Positions 9,544 through 17,894 of a stretch of 64,000 nucleotides of DNA are shown piece by piece. This DNA comes from JAAXKN01 sp036261625 (GTDB lineage: Bacteria; Bacteroidota; Ignavibacteria; Ignavibacteriales; SURF-24), in the NCBI GenBank assembly GCA_036261625.1, contig DATAKL010000057.1, forward strand, positions 256,482 through 320,481, in the 5' to 3' direction. The position numbers were made by a program, and so were the translations under genes. A model generated the notes under the pieces. The model worked only from the letters and a program-made list of their open reading frames with translations, did not search any database and was not told the DNA's origin. Numbering within the stretch: the first letter of the stretch is position 1; each line of letters starts with the position of its first letter.

Positions 9544-10722
9544 TTGTCTAAAAATGTCTGCATGATCGTTCTGTCGGCCTACCCCTACGACCCGCGTGTA
9601 AGGCGTCAGGCTGAAGTCCTTGAATCGGAAGGTTTTGAGGTGGATATTATCTGTCTGAGGGAAGAGGAACAGACTAAGACTGAAAAGATGGGATTTGTAA
9701 CAGCCCACAGGATAATGAAAAGCGTTAACAAGGAAAGCATCCTTAGATATCTGTGGCTTTCATTCATGTTTACTTTTCTTTCCATCCTAAAGCTTCAGTT
9801 CTTATCAATGAAGAAAGATTACAGGATGATTCAGGTGCACAACATGCCCGACTTCCTGGTCTTTACCGGTATTGTGCAGAAGCTGCTCGGGAAAAAACTT
9901 GTTCTGGATATCCATGACCTCACGGTTGAACTCTTCGAAACCAAGTGGCCCCATAAAAAGAATTCTTTCATGATGTCGGCTGTAAGAAAAGTGGAAAAAC
10001 TCTCATGCAGCATTGCCGATCACGTCATTACAGTGACAGATGCCTGCAAAGACAAGCTTGTCATGAGAGGTGTCCCCAAGGAGAAGATTACGCTCGTGCT
10101 TAATACAGCCGACCCCAGGATATTTCAGTACGACTGCGACCGCAAATTTGAGAAAATTGAAAAAGGGGCCAGACTACTTTATCACGGCACTGTTGCTGAA
10201 AGATTCGGTGTGCATACGGCAATTGAGGCACTGGCCCTGGTGCAGACGAAAATTCCGAAGAGCACACTGAACGTCTATGGCCGGTACGACCAGGATTACA
10301 GGAAACTTCTCGAAACGAAAATAAGAGAACTGGGACTTCAGGACCAGGTATTCTTAAATGGAACCAGGAGCCTGGAGGAAATCTATGAGATCATTAAAAA
10401 AAGTGACATCGGCCTTGTTCCTTATGTAAATGATCCATATATGAATTTAGCCCTGTCGACCAAAACATTTGAGTATGCCGCAACGGGGCTTCCTGCTGTT
10501 GCCTCAAATTTATATTCACTTTCACGGATATTTGACGGCCGGTCAATCCGTTTTGCCCAGGCAGACAACCCCAGGGCATTTGCTGAGGGAATAGTTGACC
10601 TGTGCCTGGATCCTGAAAAGCGGATGCAGATTTCGCAGAATGCAAATGAAGTTGTAAGCGCAATATCAGGGACAGTTATGGGAAAACGCTACCTGAATCT
10701 GGTAGAGAACTTCGCCCGGTAA
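9544..10722 (+). CDS. Glycosyltransferase family 4
   Basis: A GT-B fold glycosyltransferase of about 392 residues that adds a sugar from a nucleotide donor to the growing lipid-linked repeat unit at the cytoplasmic membrane face. It starts MIVLSAYPYDPRVRRQAEVL-like, the typical N-terminus of the GT4 family, and the C-terminal donor-binding domain has LVPYVNDPYMNLALSTKTFEYAATGLP near residue 300. The frame is open from a GTG at 9532, but I prefer the TTG at 9544, because GTGAGG at 9532-9537 then makes a Shine-Dalgarno site six bases upstream. The N-terminal choice changes only four residues. Donor and acceptor are unknown. Confidence 0.88.
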   Translation: MSKNVCMIVLSAYPYDPRVRRQAEVLESEGFEVDIICLREEEQTKTEKMGFVTAHRIMKSVNKESILRYLWLSFMFTFLSILKLQFLSMKKDYRMIQVHNMPDFLVFTGIVQKLLGKKLVLDIHDLTVELFETKWPHKKNSFMMSAVRKVEKLSCSIADHVITVTDACKDKLVMRGVPKEKITLVLNTADPRIFQYDCDRKFEKIEKGARLLYHGTVAERFGVHTAIEALALVQTKIPKSTLNVYGRYDQDYRKLLETKIRELGLQDQVFLNGTRSLEEIYEIIKKSDIGLVPYVNDPYMNLALSTKTFEYAATGLPAVASNLYSLSRIFDGRSIRFAQADNPRAFAEGIVDLCLDPEKRMQISQNANEVVSAISGTVMGKRYLNLVENFAR

Positions 10723-10763
10723 TTTTTATGAGGTACAAACAATGACAGAAATAGAGGATATAT

Positions 10764-12251
10764 TTGAATCTCAGGTTATTTGGTAAAAACGCTCTTGTCT
10801 ATTCAGTCGGAACCGTAGTTCTCAGGGCATCATCATTCCTGCTTATTCCGCTTTACACCCATTATCTCTCACTTTCCGACTACGGGCTTCTGGCAACACT
10901 TCTGCTTACGATACAGATACTTGTAACAATTGTCGACTTCGGCATTAGAAGCGGCATGATGAGGTTTATGGCAAAGTATGAAAGCGAAGGGCACCTGAAG
11001 GAATTCCTTGGGAGCGCGCTGGCTGTAAATATACTGGGCGGAATTCTTACAACACTTGCAACAATTTACCTTTTCAGTCCTGTCCTGAATTATGTTCTCC
11101 ATGCAAAGGATATCTCCGGTTACCTGATGCTTACCTGCCTTACTGCAGTGGTTCAGTCGCTCTGCATTAATATTATTTCTTATTACAGGGCAAAAAACCT
11201 GGGAATGATGTTCATGATCATAAACCTGGCTGTTTCCATTCTTTTGATCCTTGGCAGCCTGATATTTCTGGTGAAATTGAAAATGGGAATAGAGGGAATA
11301 CTGATTTCGCAGATTTTATCCTATGGATCAATATGGATAGCAGTAACAGCAATTATTTCACTGAAGCACGGTTTATCCGTCTCTCCGAAGCTGTTTTTAC
11401 TTCTTCTGCGCTTCGGCTTTCCGCTCATTTTTGCCATGGCAGGCAATCTTATAATGAACACTTCGGCAGTTTACTTCCTCAGCTACTTTAAAAGTCTTGA
11501 ACAGGTGGCAGTCTATTCGCTGGCCTTTAAGATCGCATCTATTGCAGAGATGGTGGTAATTTTGCCATTCCAGATGGCATATGAGCCTTTTGTTTTTGCC
11601 AATCTGCATAATCCTGAAATTCAGAATACAATGTCAAAACTTACGACATACCTCCTGCTTACCTTTACAGTTATGGGATTTCTTATAGTTTTCGTCTTCC
11701 GTGACCTGATTAACGTTATTGCTCCGCCTGAATATCACGATGCCTATCTTATTATATTCCTGCTTCTTCCGGGAATTGCTGCTCAGGGGTTACATTACGT
11801 GGGACAGTCTCTGCTTCATGTTCAGAACAAGACTCACGTGACAGGGACAATAGTTTTCAGCATGAGCCTTTTAAGTGTGGGCTTAAACTATATTTTTATC
11901 AGGCTCTACGGAATAATGGGGCTTGCTGCAGTATTTAATTTTACAATGTTTGCAATTGCCTTTTTGCTTTTACGTCAGGGCTCGAAATCTTTTGCCATGA
12001 GGCTCGAAAGAAAACGTGTCTTTATAGTCGGCTTTGCCTTTCTGGTACTACTTATAAATGCATTTACATTCAGAAATGCCCCTTCCCTCCTGTACTATCC
12101 ATTAATTGTAGCTGTTCTTCTGGTATTTACGGCACTGCTCTTCAAGGGGAAATTTCTTGACAGCAGGGAAAAGACATTCCTGGCCGGTGTACTGAAACTG
12201 AGAAATAAAGGCGTTGTTGAAAAGCAGTTGACGGGTGAAACTTATGAGTGA
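10764..12251 (+). CDS. Wzx-like oligosaccharide flippase
   Basis: A 495-residue polytopic membrane protein of the MATE/MOP (polysaccharide biosynthesis) superfamily, with about 12-14 hydrophobic segments along its length. It would flip the completed lipid-linked repeat unit across the inner membrane. The N-terminus, with the amphipathic NALVYSVGTVVLRASSFL segment, is typical of Wzx. The start is a TTG preceded by AGAGGATA; an ATG at 10742 is out of frame. Its 3' end overlaps the next gene by 8 bp. Together with the polymerase gene it defines this cluster as Wzx/Wzy-dependent. Confidence 0.9.
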   Translation: MNLRLFGKNALVYSVGTVVLRASSFLLIPLYTHYLSLSDYGLLATLLLTIQILVTIVDFGIRSGMMRFMAKYESEGHLKEFLGSALAVNILGGILTTLATIYLFSPVLNYVLHAKDISGYLMLTCLTAVVQSLCINIISYYRAKNLGMMFMIINLAVSILLILGSLIFLVKLKMGIEGILISQILSYGSIWIAVTAIISLKHGLSVSPKLFLLLLRFGFPLIFAMAGNLIMNTSAVYFLSYFKSLEQVAVYSLAFKIASIAEMVVILPFQMAYEPFVFANLHNPEIQNTMSKLTTYLLLTFTVMGFLIVFVFRDLINVIAPPEYHDAYLIIFLLLPGIAAQGLHYVGQSLLHVQNKTHVTGTIVFSMSLLSVGLNYIFIRLYGIMGLAAVFNFTMFAIAFLLLRQGSKSFAMRLERKRVFIVGFAFLVLLINAFTFRNAPSLLYYPLIVAVLLVFTALLFKGKFLDSREKTFLAGVLKLRNKGVVEKQLTGETYE

Positions 12252-13569
12252 TCTTTATTTCATATTGGCTGTTGTAATTGCCGCAGCTGCCGCACTGGCC
12301 GTAATCTATTATTCGGTAATAAGGTTTGAGTTTGCTCTTTTTCTTGTTGTCATTTCACCATGGATTTCAGCCATATTCTTCAGTAACTCGCCATCGTTCA
12401 ACTATCAGGAAACGGGACCCGGCTCATACTTAAGAATAGGCATTCTTTTACTTACAGGTTTGGCAGGCGCTGTCAAATACCTGAAACTTCTGCCCGTGAA
12501 TAAGGGGAGAATACCGGTACATTTCATACTGCTTGGAATTTTTCTTATGCTCGCATTCCTGTCGGTAAGCTATTCTATAGATAAAGAATTTACCTTTGTA
12601 CGCACGGTTTCTTTCATTGCACTGGCTGGTTTTTTGCTTGGACTCGACAGCTGGCTTGAAGGTGAAGAGGAATTTGAACGGGCACTGAATGTACTTTTCA
12701 TATTCATTGCATCATCTGTTATAATAAATTCATTATCCCTGATATTACTTCCCGGAAGAGTATGGTGGTGGGAAGATCAGGATAGATTCCTTGGTCTTTG
12801 GGATCACCCAAATACGCTTGGAGCATTCTGCATGTTATCCTATCCGGTTCTATTATGGAAATACGGGAAGTCTGAGAGCCTGAATTCAAAACTCATTATT
12901 GTTGGCCTTGGGCTTTTAACCGTGTTTATGCAGTATCTTACCGGCTCAAGAACATCTATTGTAGTTGCAGTTGCCGGACTCATAACATGGTTCATCGTGC
13001 AGAAAAAATTACTGAGGGCAGGACTCATAGCGGCATTTTTTATTGTGCTTACTGTTCTCGTCACACAATTAAAACCGGAGGTTTTTCAAAGGGATGGCGG
13101 CAAAAGCATTACTGATCTTACCGGACGTGATGAGTTCTGGAAAGGTGCAAAGATTCTCATTTCAGAACGCCCGCTCCAGGGTTATGGCTACTCGGTAGAA
13201 GGTAAAGTATGGGAAGACGCCAGATTTTATGATCCGAAGAATTCACTTTGGATAGGCAGTTCAAAAGCCTCGCTGCATAACGGGTATATCTCAGTGGCAA
13301 TAGGCGTGGGCCTTGTGGCTTTTGCACTATGGTGCCTTGTGCTGCTCGTTCCATTATGGAGAGTATCCTTTACGCCTCAGAGTGGTTATAAAGCTTTAAT
13401 TATTTCTATGATTATAATGATGCTGCTGTCAAATTTTGCTGAATCCGCAATTACAGGCGGAAACTCTATTGATTCGATATTTTTTTGGATTGCGTGGGTA
13501 TTGGCAGGAAGATCAATTATCTTCAGGCCGAATGATCTTTTAGAAACCGGGTACCTTACAGGAGAATGA
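12244..13569 (+). CDS. O-antigen polymerase/ligase-like protein (Wzy_C)
   Basis: A polytopic inner-membrane protein of about 441 residues with 10-12 hydrophobic segments and a large periplasmic loop (about 265-340). The Wzy_C signature region LTGSRTSIVVAVAGL lies near residue 233. Such proteins join repeat units into polymer, or ligate polymer to an acceptor, in the periplasm. The frame extends to a GTG at 12235, but ATG 12244 has the site GGGTG six bases upstream and is preferred. That start overlaps the flippase stop by 8 bp. Polymerase and ligase cannot be told apart from sequence; the flippase next door favours polymerase. Confidence 0.87.
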   Translation: MSDLYFILAVVIAAAAALAVIYYSVIRFEFALFLVVISPWISAIFFSNSPSFNYQETGPGSYLRIGILLLTGLAGAVKYLKLLPVNKGRIPVHFILLGIFLMLAFLSVSYSIDKEFTFVRTVSFIALAGFLLGLDSWLEGEEEFERALNVLFIFIASSVIINSLSLILLPGRVWWWEDQDRFLGLWDHPNTLGAFCMLSYPVLLWKYGKSESLNSKLIIVGLGLLTVFMQYLTGSRTSIVVAVAGLITWFIVQKKLLRAGLIAAFFIVLTVLVTQLKPEVFQRDGGKSITDLTGRDEFWKGAKILISERPLQGYGYSVEGKVWEDARFYDPKNSLWIGSSKASLHNGYISVAIGVGLVAFALWCLVLLVPLWRVSFTPQSGYKALIISMIIMMLLSNFAESAITGGNSIDSIFFWIAWVLAGRSIIFRPNDLLETGYLTGE

Positions 13570-13573
13570 ACCT

Positions 13574-14497
13574 ATGAAGAAGAGTTCGTATGTTTTAATC
13601 ACTGCTGCAAAAAATGAAGAGGCTTTCATTGAAAACACTATTAAGTCGGTGCTCAGGCAGACTATCCTTCCACTTAAATGGATAATAGTCAGTGACGGAT
13701 CTACAGACTTCACCGATGAGATAGTAAGCCGGTATGAGGCTGAATGCAGTTTTATTAAGCTTCAGAGGGTAACCAGTACCGAAGGGCGGAATTTTGCATC
13801 GAAAGTCTATGCAGTCAATATCGGCTACAGTCTCCTGAAAAATCTCCCCTACGATTTCATCGGAATACTGGATGCCGATATAACATTCGAGCCGGATTAC
13901 TACAAAAAGCTGCTCTGTGAATTTGAAGATAATCCGGGGCTGGGACTTGCAGGAGGAAGGATATATGACCTTTATGACGGAAAGATGCATAAAGGCATAA
14001 ACAGCTACAACAGTGTCGGAAATGCAATTCAGTTCTTCAGGCGCGAGTGCTTTGATAAGCTAGGGGGGCTGACCCCCATTGCAAACGGAGGAGAGGACGG
14101 AGTGGCTGAGATAACAGTCAGAATGCATGGCTGGGAAGTCAAATCAATTTCGCATCTGCCTGTACTGCATCACAGAAGAACAGGTACGGCAGTAATGAAT
14201 GTTCTTAATTTCAAGTTCCGCCAGGGATCGGTCGAATACAGCCTTGGCTATCATCCTGTTTTCCAGATGCTTAAGTGCATTTTCAGAATGATGGAAAAGC
14301 CGTACATAATCGGGAGCGTCTGCCGTTTTGCAGGCTTCTGGTGGACAACCATGAAGCAGGAAGAAAGACCGGTCTCAACGGACTTTGTACGTTATATCAG
14401 AAAAGAGCAGATCGAACGCCTGACAAAAATTATTCACCCCGGAAACTGCAGCAGCGCCATAAGAACAATGAAAAGCAGGGAATATACAGCCCAGTGA
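13574..14497 (+). CDS. Glycosyltransferase family 2
   Basis: A 307-residue GT-A glycosyltransferase. The N-terminus has the nucleotide-binding sequence ITAAKNEEAFIENTIKSV and the SDGSTDFT motif (about 36-43), followed by the metal-binding LDADI (about 98). An acceptor-side acidic motif follows at GGEDG near residue 176. It probably adds one sugar of the repeat unit. Only 4 nt separate it from the polymerase stop, with ACAGGAGAATG upstream. Its stop overlaps the start of the deacetylase gene in a GTGA arrangement, so it is part of one tightly packed transcript. Confidence 0.9.
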   Translation: MKKSSYVLITAAKNEEAFIENTIKSVLRQTILPLKWIIVSDGSTDFTDEIVSRYEAECSFIKLQRVTSTEGRNFASKVYAVNIGYSLLKNLPYDFIGILDADITFEPDYYKKLLCEFEDNPGLGLAGGRIYDLYDGKMHKGINSYNSVGNAIQFFRRECFDKLGGLTPIANGGEDGVAEITVRMHGWEVKSISHLPVLHHRRTGTAVMNVLNFKFRQGSVEYSLGYHPVFQMLKCIFRMMEKPYIIGSVCRFAGFWWTTMKQEERPVSTDFVRYIRKEQIERLTKIIHPGNCSSAIRTMKSREYTAQ

Positions 14498-15351
14498 AAC
14501 ACCGAAGAATTAAATTAATTATAAGTTTCTGTTACTGGAGTCTTCTTCTTCTTAAGAATTTCATGCTCAGACTGTCAGGCAGGGAAGTCCCTGGAAGATG
14601 TTCTGCAGTTTATTATCATTCTGTAAAGGATACGGAAAAAAAACAGTTTGCCCGCCAGATGCAGCTCTTAAAAAAATGCGCTTATCCCTTAATGGCAGAC
14701 TACAACGGGAAACTCCGGAACGGGAAAAACTACGTCATTATCACTTTTGATGACGGCTTTAAGAGCATTATTAAGAATGCTCTTCCTGAGCTAAAAAGGC
14801 TTGAAATTCCATGCGCCGTGTTTTTTCCGGTAAAATATTTAGGGTGCATGCCAAAATGGCAGTACAATAAGAGCTTCCATGATGAAGATGAAGAGATAAT
14901 GAGGGAAGAAGAGATTAGAAGTCTTCCGCGCGACTATATTCTTGTGGGCTCGCATTCTTATTCACACCGCGTTTTGACAAGTCTGAATGCTTTGGAGGCC
15001 AGAGAGGAATTTATAAAATCAAAAGAACTGCTGGAAAAATTAACGGGAAAAAATGTTGACCTGTTTTCATTCCCGTACGGCTCTTTCAACAGCCATACTT
15101 TAAGCCTGGCTTATGAGGCGGGCTACAAAAGGGTTTTCACAATAAATAACGAAGTAATTACTTCTCATGTGGACAGGTCTCTTCTGGGCAGGGTTAGAAC
15201 AGATCCCTCCGACACTCTCCTGGAATTCAGGCTTAAGATTCTGGGAGCATATGAATGGCTTAACTCCATAGGGCCTCTGAAAGAAAAGCTTTTTATCTTC
15301 AGACGAAAAAACAATCCGCAAAAACAGATTACGGAGCACCTTACAGCATAG
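14494..15351 (+). CDS. Polysaccharide deacetylase (carbohydrate esterase 4 / NodB type)
   Basis: A protein of about 285 residues with the NodB deacetylase motifs: TFDDG near residue 84 (catalytic and metal-binding aspartates), HSYSH near 152 (metal-binding histidines), and FSFPYG near 190. A hydrophobic N-terminal stretch (about 6-22) suggests membrane anchoring. It would remove N-acetyl groups from the polymer or a lipid-linked intermediate. The open frame begins at 14275, inside the previous gene, but the true start is most likely GTG at 14494, which overlaps the preceding TGA by 4 nt. It is the last gene of the + strand cluster and ends 4 nt before a convergent gene. Confidence 0.88.
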   Translation: MKHRRIKLIISFCYWSLLLLKNFMLRLSGREVPGRCSAVYYHSVKDTEKKQFARQMQLLKKCAYPLMADYNGKLRNGKNYVIITFDDGFKSIIKNALPELKRLEIPCAVFFPVKYLGCMPKWQYNKSFHDEDEEIMREEEIRSLPRDYILVGSHSYSHRVLTSLNALEAREEFIKSKELLEKLTGKNVDLFSFPYGSFNSHTLSLAYEAGYKRVFTINNEVITSHVDRSLLGRVRTDPSDTLLEFRLKILGAYEWLNSIGPLKEKLFIFRRKNNPQKQITEHLTA

Positions 15352-15355
15352 AAAA

Positions 15356-16684
15356 TCATGGAGCAATATTGGCTCCAATGTCATAGGATTTAGCTTTGGA
15401 TAACTTCCTGCCGCTGCTGTTTACTCCAGAGAGTGGTTTCCCGCGTCCTTTTAAGGGGGATGAACTCTTCAGCATATAATTCTTTTTTTCGGCATTCTGA
15501 AACCGGGGATTTACATTTACAAGGTCGCCTTCGGAATGTATAACCCCTTCGGTTTGTTTTCCGTTTGTGCGGTAGTAGCAGTTGTAGCCCGTTTCGAGTT
15601 TACCTCCCTGGGATCTGGGATCAGTAAAAAGGGCAGTGCAGTTGTAGAAGATGTTGTTAAAAACCTTCGCCCCATGCGTGTCGTGCAGTTCAAAGGCATT
15701 GTCTGTGATCTCGGCAAATGTATTGTTCAGTATATAGATCTCACTGATGGGGCTCGGGTGCCTGGGGTCGTAGGAGCCGTCTATATTAAGACCGCGGAAG
15801 GCATCGTGAAAGAGATTGTTCCTGAAGGTGATATTCTTAACCGGGGGAGTTACTTCGGTTAACATTGCGATCTGCTTGTTCAGGTTTCTTTCTCCCAGGC
15901 TGAAGTCGTTATCTTCAAATGTGATATTGCTTGCAGGTCCCCAGGTCTGTACGCAGTCGATGTGAGGCTGTTGGCTGTTTTCGGGATCGCTCAGGAGAAT
16001 GTCGTGGATCCTGTTTTTCCTGATAACGTGCCCGGAACCGAAAAACCGAAGGCCCACGGCCCCCAGGTTCTGAGGGTTGGTTCTGGACCACTGGATGGTC
16101 CCTGCAATCTCGTTATTATCAATTGTGTTATTCTGCCCTGCAATCTGAATTCCGGCCTGACCGCATCGTATCATTCTGTTGCCGCGCACCACGCATTTAC
16201 TGGTGGCATCAGAAGTGAGATCGTCTCCCAGGCGTATTCCTTCCAAATAAACCGAATGTATATAGTTGTTCAGAATGCTGCAGCCTTTGCCTCTCAGGTG
16301 AATTCCGGCTCCGTCTTTCCAGCTTTTGGGGTCGGTCGATGTAATTTCAAATCCGTCAATTGTAATGTAGCCGGCTTCTACTGTAAAACCTCTTGTAACT
16401 ACACCTTTTGATGCAGCCCTGAAAATTATGGGGGAATCTTTTGTGCCGGAAGTACGGATGTGTATTCTTTCAGTATAGCTGCCCGGTTTTACTATGCAAA
16501 CCTCACCCGGTTGGATTACCTCAGCTGCCTTTTGTATAGTCTCAAAGGCAGCATCTTCAGAAGTGCCTGAATTAAAATTACTTCCATTTTTCCCATCAAC
16601 ATAGTATGTATGCACTGCATGGGACGCGCTGCCCTGAAAGAACAGCATCAGTGTCAGAACTAAAAACCTGAAATAAATTTTCAT
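15356..16684 (-). CDS. Secreted right-handed beta-helix protein without sorting domain
   Basis: A 442-residue protein with an N-terminal signal peptide (about residues 1-23, ending SHA). It starts with a DUF1565-like segment (YYVDGKNGSNFNSGT, then TIQKAAEVIQPGE), followed by parallel beta-helix repeats rich in N-N-x-I/F and G-I/L motifs (about 95-400). Such folds occur in polysaccharide lyases, epimerases and hydrolases, but no catalytic residues can be assigned here. It is clearly related to the 647-residue protein at 17895-19838 yet stops after the helix and lacks the Ig-like and T9SS domains. It converges on the polysaccharide cluster. Periplasmic or extracellular action on the polymer is inferred. 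Confidence 0.85.
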   Translation of the reverse strand: MKIYFRFLVLTLMLFFQGSASHAVHTYYVDGKNGSNFNSGTSEDAAFETIQKAAEVIQPGEVCIVKPGSYTERIHIRTSGTKDSPIIFRAASKGVVTRGFTVEAGYITIDGFEITSTDPKSWKDGAGIHLRGKGCSILNNYIHSVYLEGIRLGDDLTSDATSKCVVRGNRMIRCGQAGIQIAGQNNTIDNNEIAGTIQWSRTNPQNLGAVGLRFFGSGHVIRKNRIHDILLSDPENSQQPHIDCVQTWGPASNITFEDNDFSLGERNLNKQIAMLTEVTPPVKNITFRNNLFHDAFRGLNIDGSYDPRHPSPISEIYILNNTFAEITDNAFELHDTHGAKVFNNIFYNCTALFTDPRSQGGKLETGYNCYYRTNGKQTEGVIHSEGDLVNVNPRFQNAEKKNYMLKSSSPLKGRGKPLSGVNSSGRKLSKAKSYDIGANIAP

Positions 16685-16779
16685 CTTAAAGCCTTCAAAA
16701 AGTGACTGTTTTCATAGCAGCAGTTTTATTTATATAAATAGAAATATTAGAGTGAATAAAGCAAGGGTAATGCCTGTTT

Positions 16780-17886
16780 ATGAAGTTAAATTTAATGTCA
16801 TCTGAGATCTCACAGCCTCATGGTTTAGAAAACAATGGGCAGATAAATGAAGCGTCTCAAAGTTTCAGTGTTGAAAAAGACGGTGCCGAGGAAAAGGAGT
16901 GGGAGAGCTATCTTGATCTTTTTGAGGATGCTTCACTCTACCAGAGCTGGTCTTACGGCAGGAACTTTCCCGGCGGCAGATTGATGAGTCATATTGTTTT
17001 AAGGAAAAACGGGGAAGTAAGAGCCGTTGCGCAGGCAAGAATACTTACCATTCCTCTTTTACAAAGAGGTATTTCCTATGTATTTATGGGTCCCCTCTGG
17101 AAGAGGAAAGGATTTTCTCCGGATAAAAGAATTCTTTCAGAAATGCTCAGGGTATTGAACAATGAATATGTAAAAAGAAGGAAGCTGCTTCTGAGAGTTG
17201 TGCCCGTGGGGTTTGATGCAGAAGAAGGTATTGAAGAGATTTTTAACTGTGCACATTACAGGAAAAATGAATCCTACATTCCGCAGCGGACACTTATAGT
17301 GGATCTTGAGCCTTCAGTTCAGGAAATCAGAAGCCGGTTTCATCATAAGTGGCGCAACAGGCTTAACGTTGCAGAAAGAAACGGACTGGAAGTTTTCCAG
17401 GGAACTTCGGAAAATCTCTTCAGAATGTTTAAGCGGCTTTACGAAGAACTTCTTCAAATGAAGGAAATTCCGGTACATAGCGACATAGAAAACTTTATTA
17501 AAATACAGGGGAATCTTCCTCAAAGGCATAAAATGCACGTGCTCATATGCCAATCAAATGGCAGGGCAGTTGCGGGTCTTGTCGGATCACTTATTGGAAA
17601 TACCGGCATATGCCTGCTTTCTGCAGCAAACAGTGAAGGGCGCGAACTTCTAGGAACATATCTTCTGCAGTGGGAACTCCTGAGGTGGCTGAAGGAACAG
17701 GGTGCAAAGTCCTACGACCTTGGCGGCATAGACCCGGAGAAAAATCCCGGCGGCTACAGGTTTAAGGCCGGTCTTAGCGGCAGGGATGTCCGGTTCCCGG
17801 GGCAGTTTGAATCCTGCTGGAGCATGTCCAGCAGGATTATTGTTAATACAGGTGAATACTTAAGAAGAAGGAAAAAGAAATTATAA
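16780..17886 (+). CDS. FemAB-family peptidyl/aminoacyl transferase-like protein (GNAT fold)
   Basis: A 368-residue protein of the FemA/FemB/FemX family, which in Firmicutes adds amino acids from aminoacyl-tRNA to peptidoglycan precursors. The family features visible are HHKWRNRLNVAERNGLEV (about 190) and the C-terminal DLGGIDPEKNPGGYRFK (about 315-332). In Bacteroidota relatives are often found in polysaccharide clusters, where they may attach an amino acid to a sugar; that role is inferred here from context. It lies alone on the + strand between two minus-strand beta-helix genes, with a short gap (8 bp) to the downstream one. The ATG at 16780 is used; an in-frame ATG follows at residue 6. 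Confidence 0.85.
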   Translation: MKLNLMSSEISQPHGLENNGQINEASQSFSVEKDGAEEKEWESYLDLFEDASLYQSWSYGRNFPGGRLMSHIVLRKNGEVRAVAQARILTIPLLQRGISYVFMGPLWKRKGFSPDKRILSEMLRVLNNEYVKRRKLLLRVVPVGFDAEEGIEEIFNCAHYRKNESYIPQRTLIVDLEPSVQEIRSRFHHKWRNRLNVAERNGLEVFQGTSENLFRMFKRLYEELLQMKEIPVHSDIENFIKIQGNLPQRHKMHVLICQSNGRAVAGLVGSLIGNTGICLLSAANSEGRELLGTYLLQWELLRWLKEQGAKSYDLGGIDPEKNPGGYRFKAGLSGRDVRFPGQFESCWSMSSRIIVNTGEYLRRRKKKL

Positions 17887-17894
17887 TTTCTTTT

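Noticed and set aside
14275..14493. Long N-terminal extension of the deacetylase gene
   Set aside because: The extension overlaps the GT2 gene on another frame and has no family similarity. GTG at 14494, four bases from the upstream stop, is a better start.
15536..16411. Two + strand open frames inside the first beta-helix gene
   Set aside because: They are antisense to a convincing beta-helix protein, and similar frames appear opposite the paralog because the repeats share codon patterns.
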